A program made the position numbers and the translations under genes. Below are positions 1 through 8,462 of a stretch of DNA of 64,000 bases, piece by piece. Position 1 is the first letter of the stretch. The number at the start of each line of letters is the position of its first letter. Below the pieces are notes generated by a model. That model did no database searches, was not told the origin of the DNA, and saw only the letters and a list, made by a program, of their open reading frames with translations. Source of the stretch: M3007 sp041736625 (GTDB taxonomy: Bacteria; Bacteroidota; Bacteroidia; Chitinophagales; Saprospiraceae); assembly GCA_041736625.1 (NCBI GenBank), contig JBGSTG010000127.1:12694-76693 (forward strand), given 5' to 3'.

Positions 1-968
1 GCAATGCTCAGGCGCAAATGGAAGACCATGATTTTCGTCCGGTGGCTGATACAGCCGGATTTATTGTTGCGCATCCTTTAGGTGAACCCGTTGTCGGTCC
101 TGTTCGTGGTTGGAATTTTGGTGATGATTCGCTACCTGATGATGTGCTGTTTACTGCTGAAATGATCGATACCATAGGGGCTGATTTTAACATTAACCTG
201 GATAGGGTTTATGCCTGTGGAATGTCCTTTGGTGGTTTCTTCAGTGTTTTTTTGGCTGGACAACTTGGTGACAGAATTGCGGCCATAGCTTCTGTTGCAG
301 GAACGATTTTAAATAATGTTCCGGATAGTATGATTGCGCCTGCCAGACCTATGGCATTCCTGGAGATACACGGCACGGATGACAACAATGTTCCCTACAA
401 CGGCAATCAAGCTGCAAAATCTGCTCAATATGTTCTTGACTTGTTCGTTGATCACAACAATTGTGATACAATACCATCCATCACACCCTTACCTGATGTA
501 AATCCCAATGATGGCAGTACAGTTGAGCATTATGTTTATGCAAATGGAGATAACGGAACAACGGTTGAGCATCTGAAGGTGATCGGGGGCAGACATACCT
601 GGCCAGGTGAAAATACAAATGCGCAAGGGGTAAACAGGGACATAAATGGCTGCGTAGAAATTTGGAAATTTTTCTCAAGGTTTGATATGAATGGATCTAT
701 TGGGTCTCCTTTGAATACAGAATCAATAGATGGTTTGCCAACAATTTCTGTTTATCCCAACCCTGCTCAGGAATACATTATCATTGAAAGTAAAAATCCT
801 GTGAAAGATGCCAGGATTTACAACTGTTCAGGTCAGGAATTTATGCTTCCTGCAAGCTTTTTTGATGAAAAAATTCAGGTTGATGTGAAAAGCATTCCTC
901 CCGGCTTTTACGTAATTTCAATAGCCCATGATGTCGGGATATTCAAATCAATCTTTATCAAACAATAA
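1..968 (+). CDS. Secreted PHB-depolymerase-family esterase with T9SS tail (5' partial)
   Basis: The reading frame is open from base 3 to the left edge, so the true start and signal peptide lie outside the window. The visible part begins NAQAQMEDHDFRPVADTAG, the usual region after the oxyanion-hole motif of LpqC/polyhydroxybutyrate depolymerase-like alpha/beta hydrolases. The nucleophile motif GMSFGG, the acid region HGTDDNNVPY and the catalytic His region GGRHTWPG are all present in the expected order. The last 75 or so residues (VYPNPAQEYIII onward, ending in IFIKQ) are a type A T9SS C-terminal sorting domain, so the enzyme is probably exported through the type IX system. The substrate cannot be told from sequence; feruloyl-esterase-like or short-polyester hydrolysis are typical of the family. 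Codon use is AT-rich compared with genes beyond 4.5 kb. Confidence 0.85.
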   Translation, partial: NAQAQMEDHDFRPVADTAGFIVAHPLGEPVVGPVRGWNFGDDSLPDDVLFTAEMIDTIGADFNINLDRVYACGMSFGGFFSVFLAGQLGDRIAAIASVAGTILNNVPDSMIAPARPMAFLEIHGTDDNNVPYNGNQAAKSAQYVLDLFVDHNNCDTIPSITPLPDVNPNDGSTVEHYVYANGDNGTTVEHLKVIGGRHTWPGENTNAQGVNRDINGCVEIWKFFSRFDMNGSIGSPLNTESIDGLPTISVYPNPAQEYIIIESKNPVKDARIYNCSGQEFMLPASFFDEKIQVDVKSIPPGFYVISIAHDVGIFKSIFIKQ

Positions 969-1068
969 AAACAGAAGACTAATTTCTTGAAAACAGGGCA
1001 GTTCTTTCTCGTTTTCAGAAGAATGAAACAGTGCACATAATTAAGTGAAAAACTTCAAACTTAAAAAA

Positions 1069-2148
1069 ATGAAACATCTCCACATGAAAAGCAACATCTT
1101 GTTTTTCGCGATTTATGCTTTGACTTTTACCAATCAAGCAAAATCACAAGATAGTACCGCTCTTGTATCCGCCTTTTTCGGACTGGATAACGCATTGCCA
1201 ATTCAAGCAAATTTTTTATGTCCGGGAGCAGCAGGGCTGGATGGAATGCCGGTAAATTTCAAATTCCCCATTGACGCAAGTAGTTTATCAGCTTCTGATT
1301 TTGAAGTCGTGGATAGCCTGGGCACCATACACATACCTATTTGTGCTGTTTTGGCACCCGCCAATGAAAACGGAGAAAATCGAACCGTGCTTTTGATCGG
1401 TGAATTTGGAAATGCTGCCGGCAGTCCACCTGTTGAGGTAAGCGTTGTGGGTGATTTACTTACAATGAACACTTTACAAGGTGAGTCTGCTTGTTCAGAA
1501 ATCATGAACCTGAATGGAATGTCTACCACAAATGTTGTTCCGCTGGCTGAAGGCCCAAGTTTGTTTTTTGCCCAAAAAATTGATGGTAATCTGAATGAAT
1601 GCGGTTTAGGAACCCAAACTATACAGGTAGCATGGGATGGCGGTATTACACCGTACATAAGTGGTGATACAGAAGCTGACTTATTCCAATACTATATCGG
1701 TTATTCTGATAGTTCTGGCGTTCTAATTCCGCATGTACCCGTTTCGATTGCAGACATAAATGACAACGACAACTTTCACCAATTGTGCTTTGCTACCAAT
1801 GAAGTGATTGTCAAAATTTCAATGATGGCTAACACCGTTGAAGACCCAAACCAAGACCCCAATTTATTCAGTGAAATAGATGTTAGTTACTGTGCACCTG
1901 TGACAAGTATTGAAGAGAATCCCTTCGAAAACGGTTATAAAATTTACCCGAATCCATTTTCAGATGAAATTTTTATTGAGAACCTGCTTGGTGATGAATA
2001 CTTCATCATTTATGACTTTTTAGGGCGAAACATAGTAGAAGGTAAATGTTTGGGAACCATAAAAATACCAGCAACTAAAGCCGGGATATACTATTTGACC
2101 ATCCAAAACAATACCAATCAAACAACTTACAAGTTGATTAAAAGATAA
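1069..2148 (+). CDS. Secreted hypothetical protein with T9SS type A sorting domain
   Basis: About 359 residues. I place the start at 1069 (MKHLHMKSN) because it directly precedes a hydrophobic signal peptide ending near QAKSQ; in-frame ATGs at 1045 and 1084 are alternatives. The middle of the protein (FKFPIDASSLSASDFEVVD) resembles the Ig-like fold of secreted Bacteroidota proteins, but I do not recognise a catalytic domain. The C-terminus (YKIYPNPFSDEIFIEN to the final TTYKLIKR) is a T9SS type A sorting domain, so the product is likely displayed on or released from the cell surface. It sits 100 bases after another T9SS cargo gene on the same strand, in the same AT-rich segment. Confidence 0.75.
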   Translation: MKHLHMKSNILFFAIYALTFTNQAKSQDSTALVSAFFGLDNALPIQANFLCPGAAGLDGMPVNFKFPIDASSLSASDFEVVDSLGTIHIPICAVLAPANENGENRTVLLIGEFGNAAGSPPVEVSVVGDLLTMNTLQGESACSEIMNLNGMSTTNVVPLAEGPSLFFAQKIDGNLNECGLGTQTIQVAWDGGITPYISGDTEADLFQYYIGYSDSSGVLIPHVPVSIADINDNDNFHQLCFATNEVIVKISMMANTVEDPNQDPNLFSEIDVSYCAPVTSIEENPFENGYKIYPNPFSDEIFIENLLGDEYFIIYDFLGRNIVEGKCLGTIKIPATKAGIYYLTIQNNTNQTTYKLIKR

Positions 2149-2229
2149 CTGCTTACACACAATGTGTATGTGAAAATGCGCCTAACCAATCTGGTTTGTT
2201 TATATTTGCGGGAACAAAACCAAACCAGC

Positions 2230-2753
2230 ATGACCCGCCAAACCCAAAAAAATGAAGTTCCCTTGCGCACTTACCGAAAGGCGCAAGGGACTTTTTGTTT
2301 GCGCAAAACGGTCAGCGCCGCTACGTCGTTTTTTTTAGTCTTTTTGTGGTTCGCAGGCACACACACGGTATGTGCACAGGGGATCGACACATCGGCGGCA
2401 AACAGCCGGCTGGACAGCATGCTGTCGCGGGTCAATACCTTGCGCAAGGCCGGAAACATGGAAGCAGCTTGTCCACTGGCTCGGGAGACGGCGAAACAGG
2501 CCTGGGCGACATCCAGGGCAACGAGGGCGTGTACGGGTTCCAGCGCGCGTTCAAGATCGCCGGAGCCAAGTACCTGATCATGAGTCTGTGGCAGGTACCC
2601 GACCAGCAGACTTCGTTGTTGATGACGACTTTCTATAAAAAATGGCTGGAGGAGAAAACGCCAATCCCTGAAGCCTTACAGGCGGCCCAGCAGGCGCTGC
2701 GCGAGGCGGGGCTCGATCCGTTTAATTGGGCGGGGTTTGTGTTGGTGGAGTGA
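2230..2753 (+). pseudogene. Collapsed TPR-CHAT domain protein: 5' end joined to 3' end
   Basis: The first part (from ATG 2230) encodes a signal peptide (FFLVFLWFAG...VCAQ) and the start of a helical TPR-like segment (SRLDSMLSRVNTLRKAGNME). Near 2470-2490 the coherent frame changes. From there to the stop at 2753 another frame encodes the C-terminal part of a CHAT (caspase-like) peptidase domain: ETGLGDIQGNEGVYGFQRAF, AKYLIMSLWQVPDQ, then a normal C-terminal WAGFVLVE. The TPR array, the catalytic His and the catalytic Cys (normally in SACETG) are missing. This reads as one large internal deletion plus frameshift, leaving a non-functional remnant. A TATATTTG promoter box at 2201-2208 is retained upstream. 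Confidence 0.75.
2257..2296 (+). terminator. Strong hairpin followed by T run inside the CHAT remnant leader
   Basis: GTTCCCTTGCGC at 2257-2268 pairs with GCGCAAGGGAC at 2281-2291 (one bulge), followed by TTTTT at 2292-2296. This is the shape of an intrinsic terminator, placed just after the apparent start codon of the remnant. It may end read-through from upstream or act as an attenuator; no function is shown. Confidence 0.45.
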
Positions 2754-2909
2754 ACAATAGGGTCAGGCAATGGCGGTTTTCCTGCAACCAACAGGTAAGT
2801 AGGCGATCCTCAAAAACGCCAAATGCCCTTACTTTAACAACTTTTAGGCCCAAAAATTGTGTATATATTTGCAAGAAGTCGTAAATTGCCATCGAAAACC
2901 TTGCAAATT

Positions 2910-4430
2910 ATGAAAAACCTTTGGAGCCCTTTCTGGACATGGCAATCCGGCTTTTCTGATGTGAACTGTCCGGGGAGGCATGTAAATTTAAGTTTGGCAC
3001 CTCAACTCTTTTATGTCTACCCATATTATTCAAATTTTTCTTGCACAAAACCTCCCGGCACGGGGTATACAGAGATAAAAACAGCAATCATCACATTATT
3101 CATCTTACTTGTACAACTGTCAGTCTTTGGGCAAAAAATTGGTAAAGACCAAGCCTTGGAAGACCTGAAAATGCTACGGGATAATATCCAACGGTATAAT
3201 CCAGCGTTAGCACAATACAACCCAGAATTTGACAGCCTTTCAGCGGAAATTATTCAGTCAGTGCAAAATGATTCCATTTCAATTTTTGTCTACTTTTCCC
3301 TGGTCAGTGAAATCTGTGCTTTAAGCAATGAAGGTCATTTTGCTATTGGAAATTGGCAAGATTCTATTCACAAAGGTATTCCTGAAAGCAAATATGCCTA
3401 CCTTCCTGTTTCTGTAAAATTAATTTCAAATCAGCTTTACATTTGGGATGACTATTCCAATGAACAGTTGTTACAAAGAGGCGATAGCATTATTTCTATT
3501 AATGGCAAACCCACAGTTGATATAATAAAAATGCTTCAAAAAGTTACTCCTTCTGATGGCGACATCACTACCTATGCCAACAAAAATATTGAAGTCGGTT
3601 TTCCGTGGTTATACTACTTTTATATTGAGCAAACGGATACATTTCAATTAGATTACCTGAGGCACGATGAAGTGGTAAAAACAGCTAAAATTAAAGCGCT
3701 TTTTAAATCGGATCAACTTTCAAATTTCAAAAAATACATTGTTGATGATGGCATCAGGGAAGGAAGTAAACTCAATGCATTTTATGACCTGCAACTGAAA
3801 GAAGAGTATGCTCTACTAAAACTGCCTTCTTTTGATTACAGAAAAGTCAATCAATACAAAGTCAAGTCGAAGAAAATGTACAAAACCATCTTCAAGGAAT
3901 TAGCCGAAAAAAAGGTTAATCACTTAGTCATTGATTTGAGGGGCAATACAGGCGGGCGAAATGAGTTTGCAGACGATATGGTTCCATACATACTAAACCC
4001 TGAAAATACTGATTCATTTTTCAAAAAAACGACTTCCTGGGAAGGAAAACAAAAGACCTATAAGATGCCCAAAGCTTCAAAATATGCATTTCAAGGCACA
4101 ATTTACGTCTTGGTGAATGGGAAAACATATTCAGCAGGCAGCTCACTTGCCCGGTTCCTGAAAGAGTATGCTGATGCTATTATTATTGGAGAAGAGACGG
4201 GCACACGCTACGAAGGCTTTTCAGCAGGTTCAATTCAATCTGTTTCTTTACCAAACTCAAAATTAAGAATAGGAATCCCCCGTTATCATATTTTTTATCC
4301 TGCATCTGGAAAACAAAATACCCGCAACAGGGGTGTTCTGCCAGATTACGAAATTATTTATTCGTTTGAAGATATAGTGCAAGAAATAGACCTTCATTTT
4401 GAAAAAGCACTCACCTTAATGAAGCGATAA
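2910..4430 (+). CDS. S41-family (C-terminal-processing-type) peptidase
   Basis: The body is a typical S41 peptidase: an N-terminal helical region (QALEDLKMLRDNIQRYNP), a PDZ-like segment (LLQRGDSIISINGKPTVDII), the LVIDLRGNTGG motif, and the catalytic TYSAGSSLARF with the nucleophile Ser, followed by GEETG and the RNRGVLPDYEI ending. It is probably a periplasmic or outer-membrane-facing protease. The start is uncertain. A clear signal peptide (KTAIITLFILLVQLSVFGQ) begins at 3078, directly after an in-frame ATA (3075-3077) where homologues would be expected to have ATG. The first upstream in-frame ATG is 2910, 55 codons earlier, just downstream of a TATATTTG promoter box at 2864-2871. The 55 residues before the signal peptide look non-coding. 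The gene is AT-rich. Confidence 0.8.
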   Translation: MKNLWSPFWTWQSGFSDVNCPGRHVNLSLAPQLFYVYPYYSNFSCTKPPGTGYTEIKTAIITLFILLVQLSVFGQKIGKDQALEDLKMLRDNIQRYNPALAQYNPEFDSLSAEIIQSVQNDSISIFVYFSLVSEICALSNEGHFAIGNWQDSIHKGIPESKYAYLPVSVKLISNQLYIWDDYSNEQLLQRGDSIISINGKPTVDIIKMLQKVTPSDGDITTYANKNIEVGFPWLYYFYIEQTDTFQLDYLRHDEVVKTAKIKALFKSDQLSNFKKYIVDDGIREGSKLNAFYDLQLKEEYALLKLPSFDYRKVNQYKVKSKKMYKTIFKELAEKKVNHLVIDLRGNTGGRNEFADDMVPYILNPENTDSFFKKTTSWEGKQKTYKMPKASKYAFQGTIYVLVNGKTYSAGSSLARFLKEYADAIIIGEETGTRYEGFSAGSIQSVSLPNSKLRIGIPRYHIFYPASGKQNTRNRGVLPDYEIIYSFEDIVQEIDLHFEKALTLMKR

Positions 4431-4501
4431 AAACAGCAACAAAATGGCATGATTAAATCATACCCCCGAACACTCGCTGCAACCTCACCTTCCCTATCCG
4501 G

Positions 4502-5827
4502 CTACCGCTCCAACCGCTTTTCCCAAATCAATCCGCCCGTATTGTCGTACATGCGTACCGTCAGCATGCGTTCTTTCTGGGGTCCACTGAAGGTCAGTAG
4601 TGCAAAATTGTGTTTTCCGATCACCGTGCCTTCCACACGGTGTGTATTTTGGGTTTTGGTAGCTGCATCGGTAAAGGAGCCGGCGGTGAGAGAGGAGCAG
4701 GTGACGTCCCACACCTTGTTGCCTTTGGCGTTGGTCATTTCACTGAGCTCGGAGAAGTGGCGGTCGCCATTCAGGAACACCACGCCTTTAATGTTCTCGT
4801 GTTCGATGTGGGCGAGGATGTCGTCGCGCTCGGCGGGGAACAGGTGGAGGTAGGTCTCGTGGGCGTCGTTGGTGGTGAGCACCTGCCCGCCGAGGGCGAC
4901 CACCTTGTAGGGGGCGTAGCTGGCCGACAGCCCCGCTTTGAGCCAGGCGAGCTGTTCGGCGCCGAGCAGGGTGCGGGGGCAGGATTCGCAGTTGTTCGGC
5001 GTCCGGAAGTAGCGGTTGTCGAGCAGGAAAAAGTCGATGCCGCCGTACTGGAAAAAGCTGGTGATGCCGGGTTGGCCCGGAAGGCCGGAGGTGGGGTTGG
5101 CCCAGAAGCTTTCGAACACCTCCTGCGCCGTTTCCTTGTGGGGCCAGGCGCCGTCGCTGTCGTTGGGTCCGTAGTCATGGTCGTCCCACACGGCATAATG
5201 GCTGCAGGCTGCGAGCAGGGGTTGCAGTTCGGGCAGCGAGCGGGCGTGGGTGGCCCGGTGCAGCATGCCCGTGCGCGTCGCCCAGTCGGGTTCGCGGTAG
5301 TAGTAGTTGTCGCCGAGCCATAGCATCAGGTCGGGCTTTTTCGACACGATGGCGTCGAAAATAAAGTACTCTGAGCCGTAGGGTTTTCCCGGACGGTCGT
5401 ATTTCTCTTCGGCGTCGTACATGCAACTGCCCGTCGCCACCGAAAATTCGGGCGGATCGGTGCGGTACTGCCACAGCGGCTGGGTGCGGAATTGCAGGGG
5501 GTACGGCCGCTTCACCTTGCCCCCGTTGATGTGCAACGTGTACTCGTATGTGCGGCCAGGCTCCACCTGATCGGCGATGCACCTGGCCGTGTAACCGGTG
5601 CCGGCTTCCGTTTTCACCACGGCTGTTTTGATCATCTTGCCGCCCTTGCCCGCCTCGCGGTAGGTGAAGTACACCTTTGCGGGCCTGTTGGTCTGTGCCC
5701 AGAGGGCCACTTCACGCATATCGGCGTAGCCGACCATCGGGCCGGACTGGAGGTGCTTCTTTTGCGCCAGAAGGGGGCCAACAGCCAAAAAAACGAGCAT
5801 TATCGCGGTAAAACAGTACCTGAACAT
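4502..5827 (-). CDS. PhoD-like alkaline phosphatase / metallophosphoesterase
   Basis: 441 residues with a signal peptide (about 1-22, ending LLAQ). A fibronectin-like N-terminal domain (about 30-120) is followed by the PhoD-type metallophosphatase core: SVATGSC near residue 130, LWLGDNYYY near 170, the VWDDHDYGPNDSD signature near 213 and LNGDRHFSE near 355. These carry the metal-binding Asp, Asn and His residues of alkaline phosphatase D relatives. The product is likely a periplasmic or surface phosphodiesterase/phosphomonoesterase that frees phosphate. It is convergent with the S41 peptidase gene and stands alone; no Pho-box-like element was recognised upstream. Confidence 0.88.
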   Translation of the reverse strand: MFRYCFTAIMLVFLAVGPLLAQKKHLQSGPMVGYADMREVALWAQTNRPAKVYFTYREAGKGGKMIKTAVVKTEAGTGYTARCIADQVEPGRTYEYTLHINGGKVKRPYPLQFRTQPLWQYRTDPPEFSVATGSCMYDAEEKYDRPGKPYGSEYFIFDAIVSKKPDLMLWLGDNYYYREPDWATRTGMLHRATHARSLPELQPLLAACSHYAVWDDHDYGPNDSDGAWPHKETAQEVFESFWANPTSGLPGQPGITSFFQYGGIDFFLLDNRYFRTPNNCESCPRTLLGAEQLAWLKAGLSASYAPYKVVALGGQVLTTNDAHETYLHLFPAERDDILAHIEHENIKGVVFLNGDRHFSELSEMTNAKGNKVWDVTCSSLTAGSFTDAATKTQNTHRVEGTVIGKHNFALLTFSGPQKERMLTVRMYDNTGGLIWEKRLER

Positions 5828-5922
5828 GAAAATTGCTTAGAGGGAGAAAATAAGGCCGAAGATAAACCCGCGCGCAGGCTCTCCTACCCGGCTGGATTAA
5901 AAAAAATTTATCGGCTGAACTA

Positions 5923-5954
5923 TTGACTTTTTGAAAAAAATATTTGTATATTGC
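5923..5954 (+). promoter_or_regulatory. Bacteroidota-type promoter upstream of the 5987 gene
   Basis: TTG at 5923-5925 and TATATTGC at 5947-5954 are separated by 21 bases, close to the TTTG/TAnnTTTG consensus. The initiation codon at 5987 follows by 32 bases through an A/T-rich leader. Confidence 0.45.
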
Positions 5955-5986
5955 ACCATCTTTTTAATCTTTAAAATCGTTTTTCT

Positions 5987-6439
5987 ATGGTAGTCCGCTT
6001 TTTGATTTTATCGTTATGCTGCATGGTCGCCCAAAAGGCCATCGCCCAGGGCGGCGAGCAGTCCTTCTCCAAATCCTTTCACTCCGACAACAAGTCGAAC
6101 TTGCAACTTTTCCTGCCCGGAACGATCGACATGAAAGTCTGGAAAGACGCCAGCGTCAAAGTGGAGATCGGCGTTGTGCTTCCGGGAGCAAGCGAAGCGG
6201 TGGTCAAAGGCCTGGCCAATACCGGACGCTATAACCTGGTGGCTGCCTCAACAGAAACCAGCCTTTGCCTGACCGCGCCGAACGCCCAAAAGCATCTGCG
6301 CCTGAAAGGTCAGGACGTGCAGGAGACCTACCGGTTCACGGTGTACGTACCGGAGGGCATGACGGTCGAGATGCTGCCGGCAACCACCCCGAAATCGGCT
6401 GAGGTCGCCGAGTTGGCAACCACCGTCAAAAGCCAATAA
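5987..6439 (+). CDS. Small exported hypothetical protein
   Basis: 150 residues with a signal peptide (MVVRFLILSLCCMVAQKAIAQ). The mature part is a short beta-rich region (NLQLFLPGTIDMKVWKDASV, then VQETYRFTVYVPEGMTVEML) that faintly recalls the DUF4097/auto-transporter-adhesin-like fold of Bacteroidota. I cannot assign a function. The gene has its own promoter-like sequence and converges on the aminotransferase gene with 5 bases between the stop codons. Confidence 0.65.
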   Translation: MVVRFLILSLCCMVAQKAIAQGGEQSFSKSFHSDNKSNLQLFLPGTIDMKVWKDASVKVEIGVVLPGASEAVVKGLANTGRYNLVAASTETSLCLTAPNAQKHLRLKGQDVQETYRFTVYVPEGMTVEMLPATTPKSAEVAELATTVKSQ

Positions 6440-6444
6440 GCGGT

Positions 6445-7635
6445 TTATCCTTCACCCACCGCATCCAGCGATTCCAACAGGACGTTGCAGGCGCTTTCTA
6501 TCTGCTCGTTCGATATGATCAACGGCGGCGCGATGCGCAGGCATCGGTCGTTGAACAGAAACCAGTCGGTCACCAGCCCCCTGCGCAAGCAGTGTTGGAT
6601 GACCGACTGTACTTTTTCAGGGCTGTCCAAATCCACCGCGAGCCACAATCCGGCACTCCGCACCTCGCGGATGAGCGGGTGCTGCAGGCGTTCGCGAAAA
6701 CGCTGTTCTTTGGCCGGGACGTCTTTGATCCATGGCCCTTCCACCAGCTCCCGAAAGGTTGCCCACGCGGCCGCTGCCGACACCGGGTGCCCGCCAAACG
6801 TGGTGATGTGGCCCAGTGGCGGGTCGTGCGACAAGCTGCGCATCCGTTCTGCCGACGCGGCGAACGCGCCGATGGGCATGCCCCCACCCAGCCCTTTGGC
6901 GAGCAGCACGATGTCGGGGCGAACGCCATACGCCTCAAAAGCAAATAAATGACCCGTGCGTCCGCAACCGGCCTGAATTTCATCGAGAATCAGCAAGGCG
7001 CCGGTCTCGTCGCAACGCCTGCGCAGGGCTTGCATCCATTCTATGCGGGGTTTCCAGATGCCCGACTCCGCCTGCACCGTTTCCACTACCACCGCAGCCG
7101 TGCGCTCCGTGATGTCAGACAGGCACCAGTCGCAATTGAACCCGATGTGCCGGATAGCGGGGAGCAGGGGGTAGTACGGCAGCGTAAAATCGGTAGGCCA
7201 CATGAGCGAAGCGGCGCCCTGGGTGCTGCCGTGATAGGCGTACCGGCAGGCGACAAACTCCGCGCGCCCGGTGAGGCGCTTGGCGAGCTTCATGGCGCCC
7301 TCCGTGGCTTCTGCGCCCGAATTAACGAGGTAAACCGCGTCCAACCCCGGCAGATGCGCCGCGAGCAAGGTCGCCAGCTGCACCTGGGGCGCCAAAATAT
7401 ACTCCCCGTACACCATGGTGTGCCAATATTTGCCCAATTGTTCCTGCACAGCCGACACCACCTTCGGGTGGCGATGCCCCAGGCTGCTGACGCCAATGCC
7501 GGCGATCAGATCGAGATAAGCCTTCCCGTCCGTATCGTACAGGAAAACACCCTCCGCGCGTTCGATCTCCAGCGCAAGCGGAGACGGGGAGGTTTGGGCG
7601 AGGTGCTGCAAAAAAAGCGGACGAAGGGGTCGCAT
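6445..7635 (-). CDS. Class III PLP-dependent aminotransferase (acetylornithine-type)
   Basis: 396 residues from ATG 7635 (MRPLRPLFLQHL). An upstream extension of the frame lacks homology-like sequence and crosses the divergent promoter. Class III fold landmarks: GVFLYDTDGKAYLDLIAGIG near the N-terminus, AVYLVNSGAEATEGAMKLAK (phosphate-binding loop), LLILDEIQAGCGRTG (the Asp that contacts the pyridine nitrogen) and LLAKGLGGGMPIGAF with the Schiff-base Lys. The closest families are acetylornithine, ornithine and 4-aminobutyrate aminotransferases; the amino donor cannot be decided from sequence and no arginine biosynthesis genes lie nearby. It is divergent from the CBS-domain gene, sharing a 122-base intergenic region. 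Confidence 0.85.
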   Translation of the reverse strand: MRPLRPLFLQHLAQTSPSPLALEIERAEGVFLYDTDGKAYLDLIAGIGVSSLGHRHPKVVSAVQEQLGKYWHTMVYGEYILAPQVQLATLLAAHLPGLDAVYLVNSGAEATEGAMKLAKRLTGRAEFVACRYAYHGSTQGAASLMWPTDFTLPYYPLLPAIRHIGFNCDWCLSDITERTAAVVVETVQAESGIWKPRIEWMQALRRRCDETGALLILDEIQAGCGRTGHLFAFEAYGVRPDIVLLAKGLGGGMPIGAFAASAERMRSLSHDPPLGHITTFGGHPVSAAAAWATFRELVEGPWIKDVPAKEQRFRERLQHPLIREVRSAGLWLAVDLDSPEKVQSVIQHCLRRGLVTDWFLFNDRCLRIAPPLIISNEQIESACNVLLESLDAVGEG

Positions 7636-7652
7636 GGCGCTTGAATTCGGCA

Positions 7653-7680
7653 CAAACATACACGCAAGGGCATAACTTTG
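7653..7680. promoter_or_regulatory. Paired divergent -7 boxes between aminotransferase and CBS genes
   Basis: On the plus strand TAACTTTG lies at 7673-7680, 77 bases before the CBS gene start at 7758. On the minus strand TATGTTTG (complement of 7653-7660) lies 17 bases before the aminotransferase ATG. Both fit TAnnTTTG; the upstream TTG elements are weak. Confidence 0.35.
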
Positions 7681-7757
7681 TACGGGGCAGCACAACATTC
7701 GAATTGCCACGCCTGTTATATGGCAAGCACCAGAAAGCCACCTATCGACTCCGTAAC

Positions 7758-8420
7758 ATGACCGCCCAAGCGCTATTGCACAATGAACTACTGCCACTCA
7801 CGCTGGCGCACACCGGTAAGGACGCCTTTTACTGGATGAGCGACTGCCACGTGCAACACCTCCCGGTGGTGGACGGCAGCAAATTAGTGGGTGTGCTTTC
7901 AGAAGAAGACCTGTTCAACCATTCCCTGTTCGACACACTGGAGTCCTACGACTTCTCCCTCATGCCCATGGCCTTCGTACGCCCCGAAAGCCATGCGTTC
8001 GATGTCGTCCGGGTCATGGGCGAAAACAGGTTGACCACTATCCCGGTAGTCGACGAAAATGGCGATTACCTCGGGTTGGTGGCCCAGGCCGACGTTCTTC
8101 GCTTTCTGGCCGACAGCGCTTCCTTCGGCGAACCCGGCGGCGTCGTTGTCCTGGAAGTTTCCCCCCGGGACTACGCGCTGAGCACAATCGCCCGCATCGT
8201 GGAGGACGAAGACGCCAAGGTGCTCTGTGTTTTAGTACACGCGAACCCCATTGCAGAAACGCTGGACATCACGCTGAAAATCAGCCGCACCGACCTGAGC
8301 CGGGTGGTGGCCTCCCTGGCGCGACATGAATTCCACATCAAACAAACTTACGGGTACGACCTGGCCAAAGAGGGGTACATGGAGCGTTTTGACTCTTTGA
8401 TGCACTATCTTAATATGTAG
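7758..8420 (+). CDS. CBS-pair domain protein
   Basis: 220 residues from ATG 7758 (MTAQALLHNELLPL). Two CBS motifs are visible: CHVQHLPVVDGSKLVGVLSE (about 35-55) and NRLTTIPVVDENGDYLGLVA (about 92-112). The C-terminal third (VVVLEVSPRDYALSTIARIV) has the layout of an ACT-like domain, as in the cytoplasmic CBS proteins of Bacteroidota. Such modules bind adenine nucleotides and modulate partner proteins; no partner is evident here. The gene is divergent from the aminotransferase and ends right where a heptamer repeat starts. Confidence 0.8.
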   Translation: MTAQALLHNELLPLTLAHTGKDAFYWMSDCHVQHLPVVDGSKLVGVLSEEDLFNHSLFDTLESYDFSLMPMAFVRPESHAFDVVRVMGENRLTTIPVVDENGDYLGLVAQADVLRFLADSASFGEPGGVVVLEVSPRDYALSTIARIVEDEDAKVLCVLVHANPIAETLDITLKISRTDLSRVVASLARHEFHIKQTYGYDLAKEGYMERFDSLMHYLNM

Positions 8421-8462
8421 TCGGCGGTCGGCGGTCGGTAGTCGGCTTTCGGTAGTCGGCTT
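8421..8462. repeat. Six heptanucleotide units (TCGGNNN) in a convergent gap
   Basis: Six consecutive 7-base units (TCGGCGG twice, TCGGTAG, TCGGCTT, TCGGTAG, TCGGCTT) fill the whole gap between the stop codon of the CBS gene and that of the isocitrate dehydrogenase gene. The unit matches the TCGGNNG heptamers at 28475-28551. Confidence 0.85.

Noticed and set aside
8421..8462. Heptamer tract as a CRISPR-like array
   Set aside because: Units are 7 bases with no spacers and there are no cas genes.
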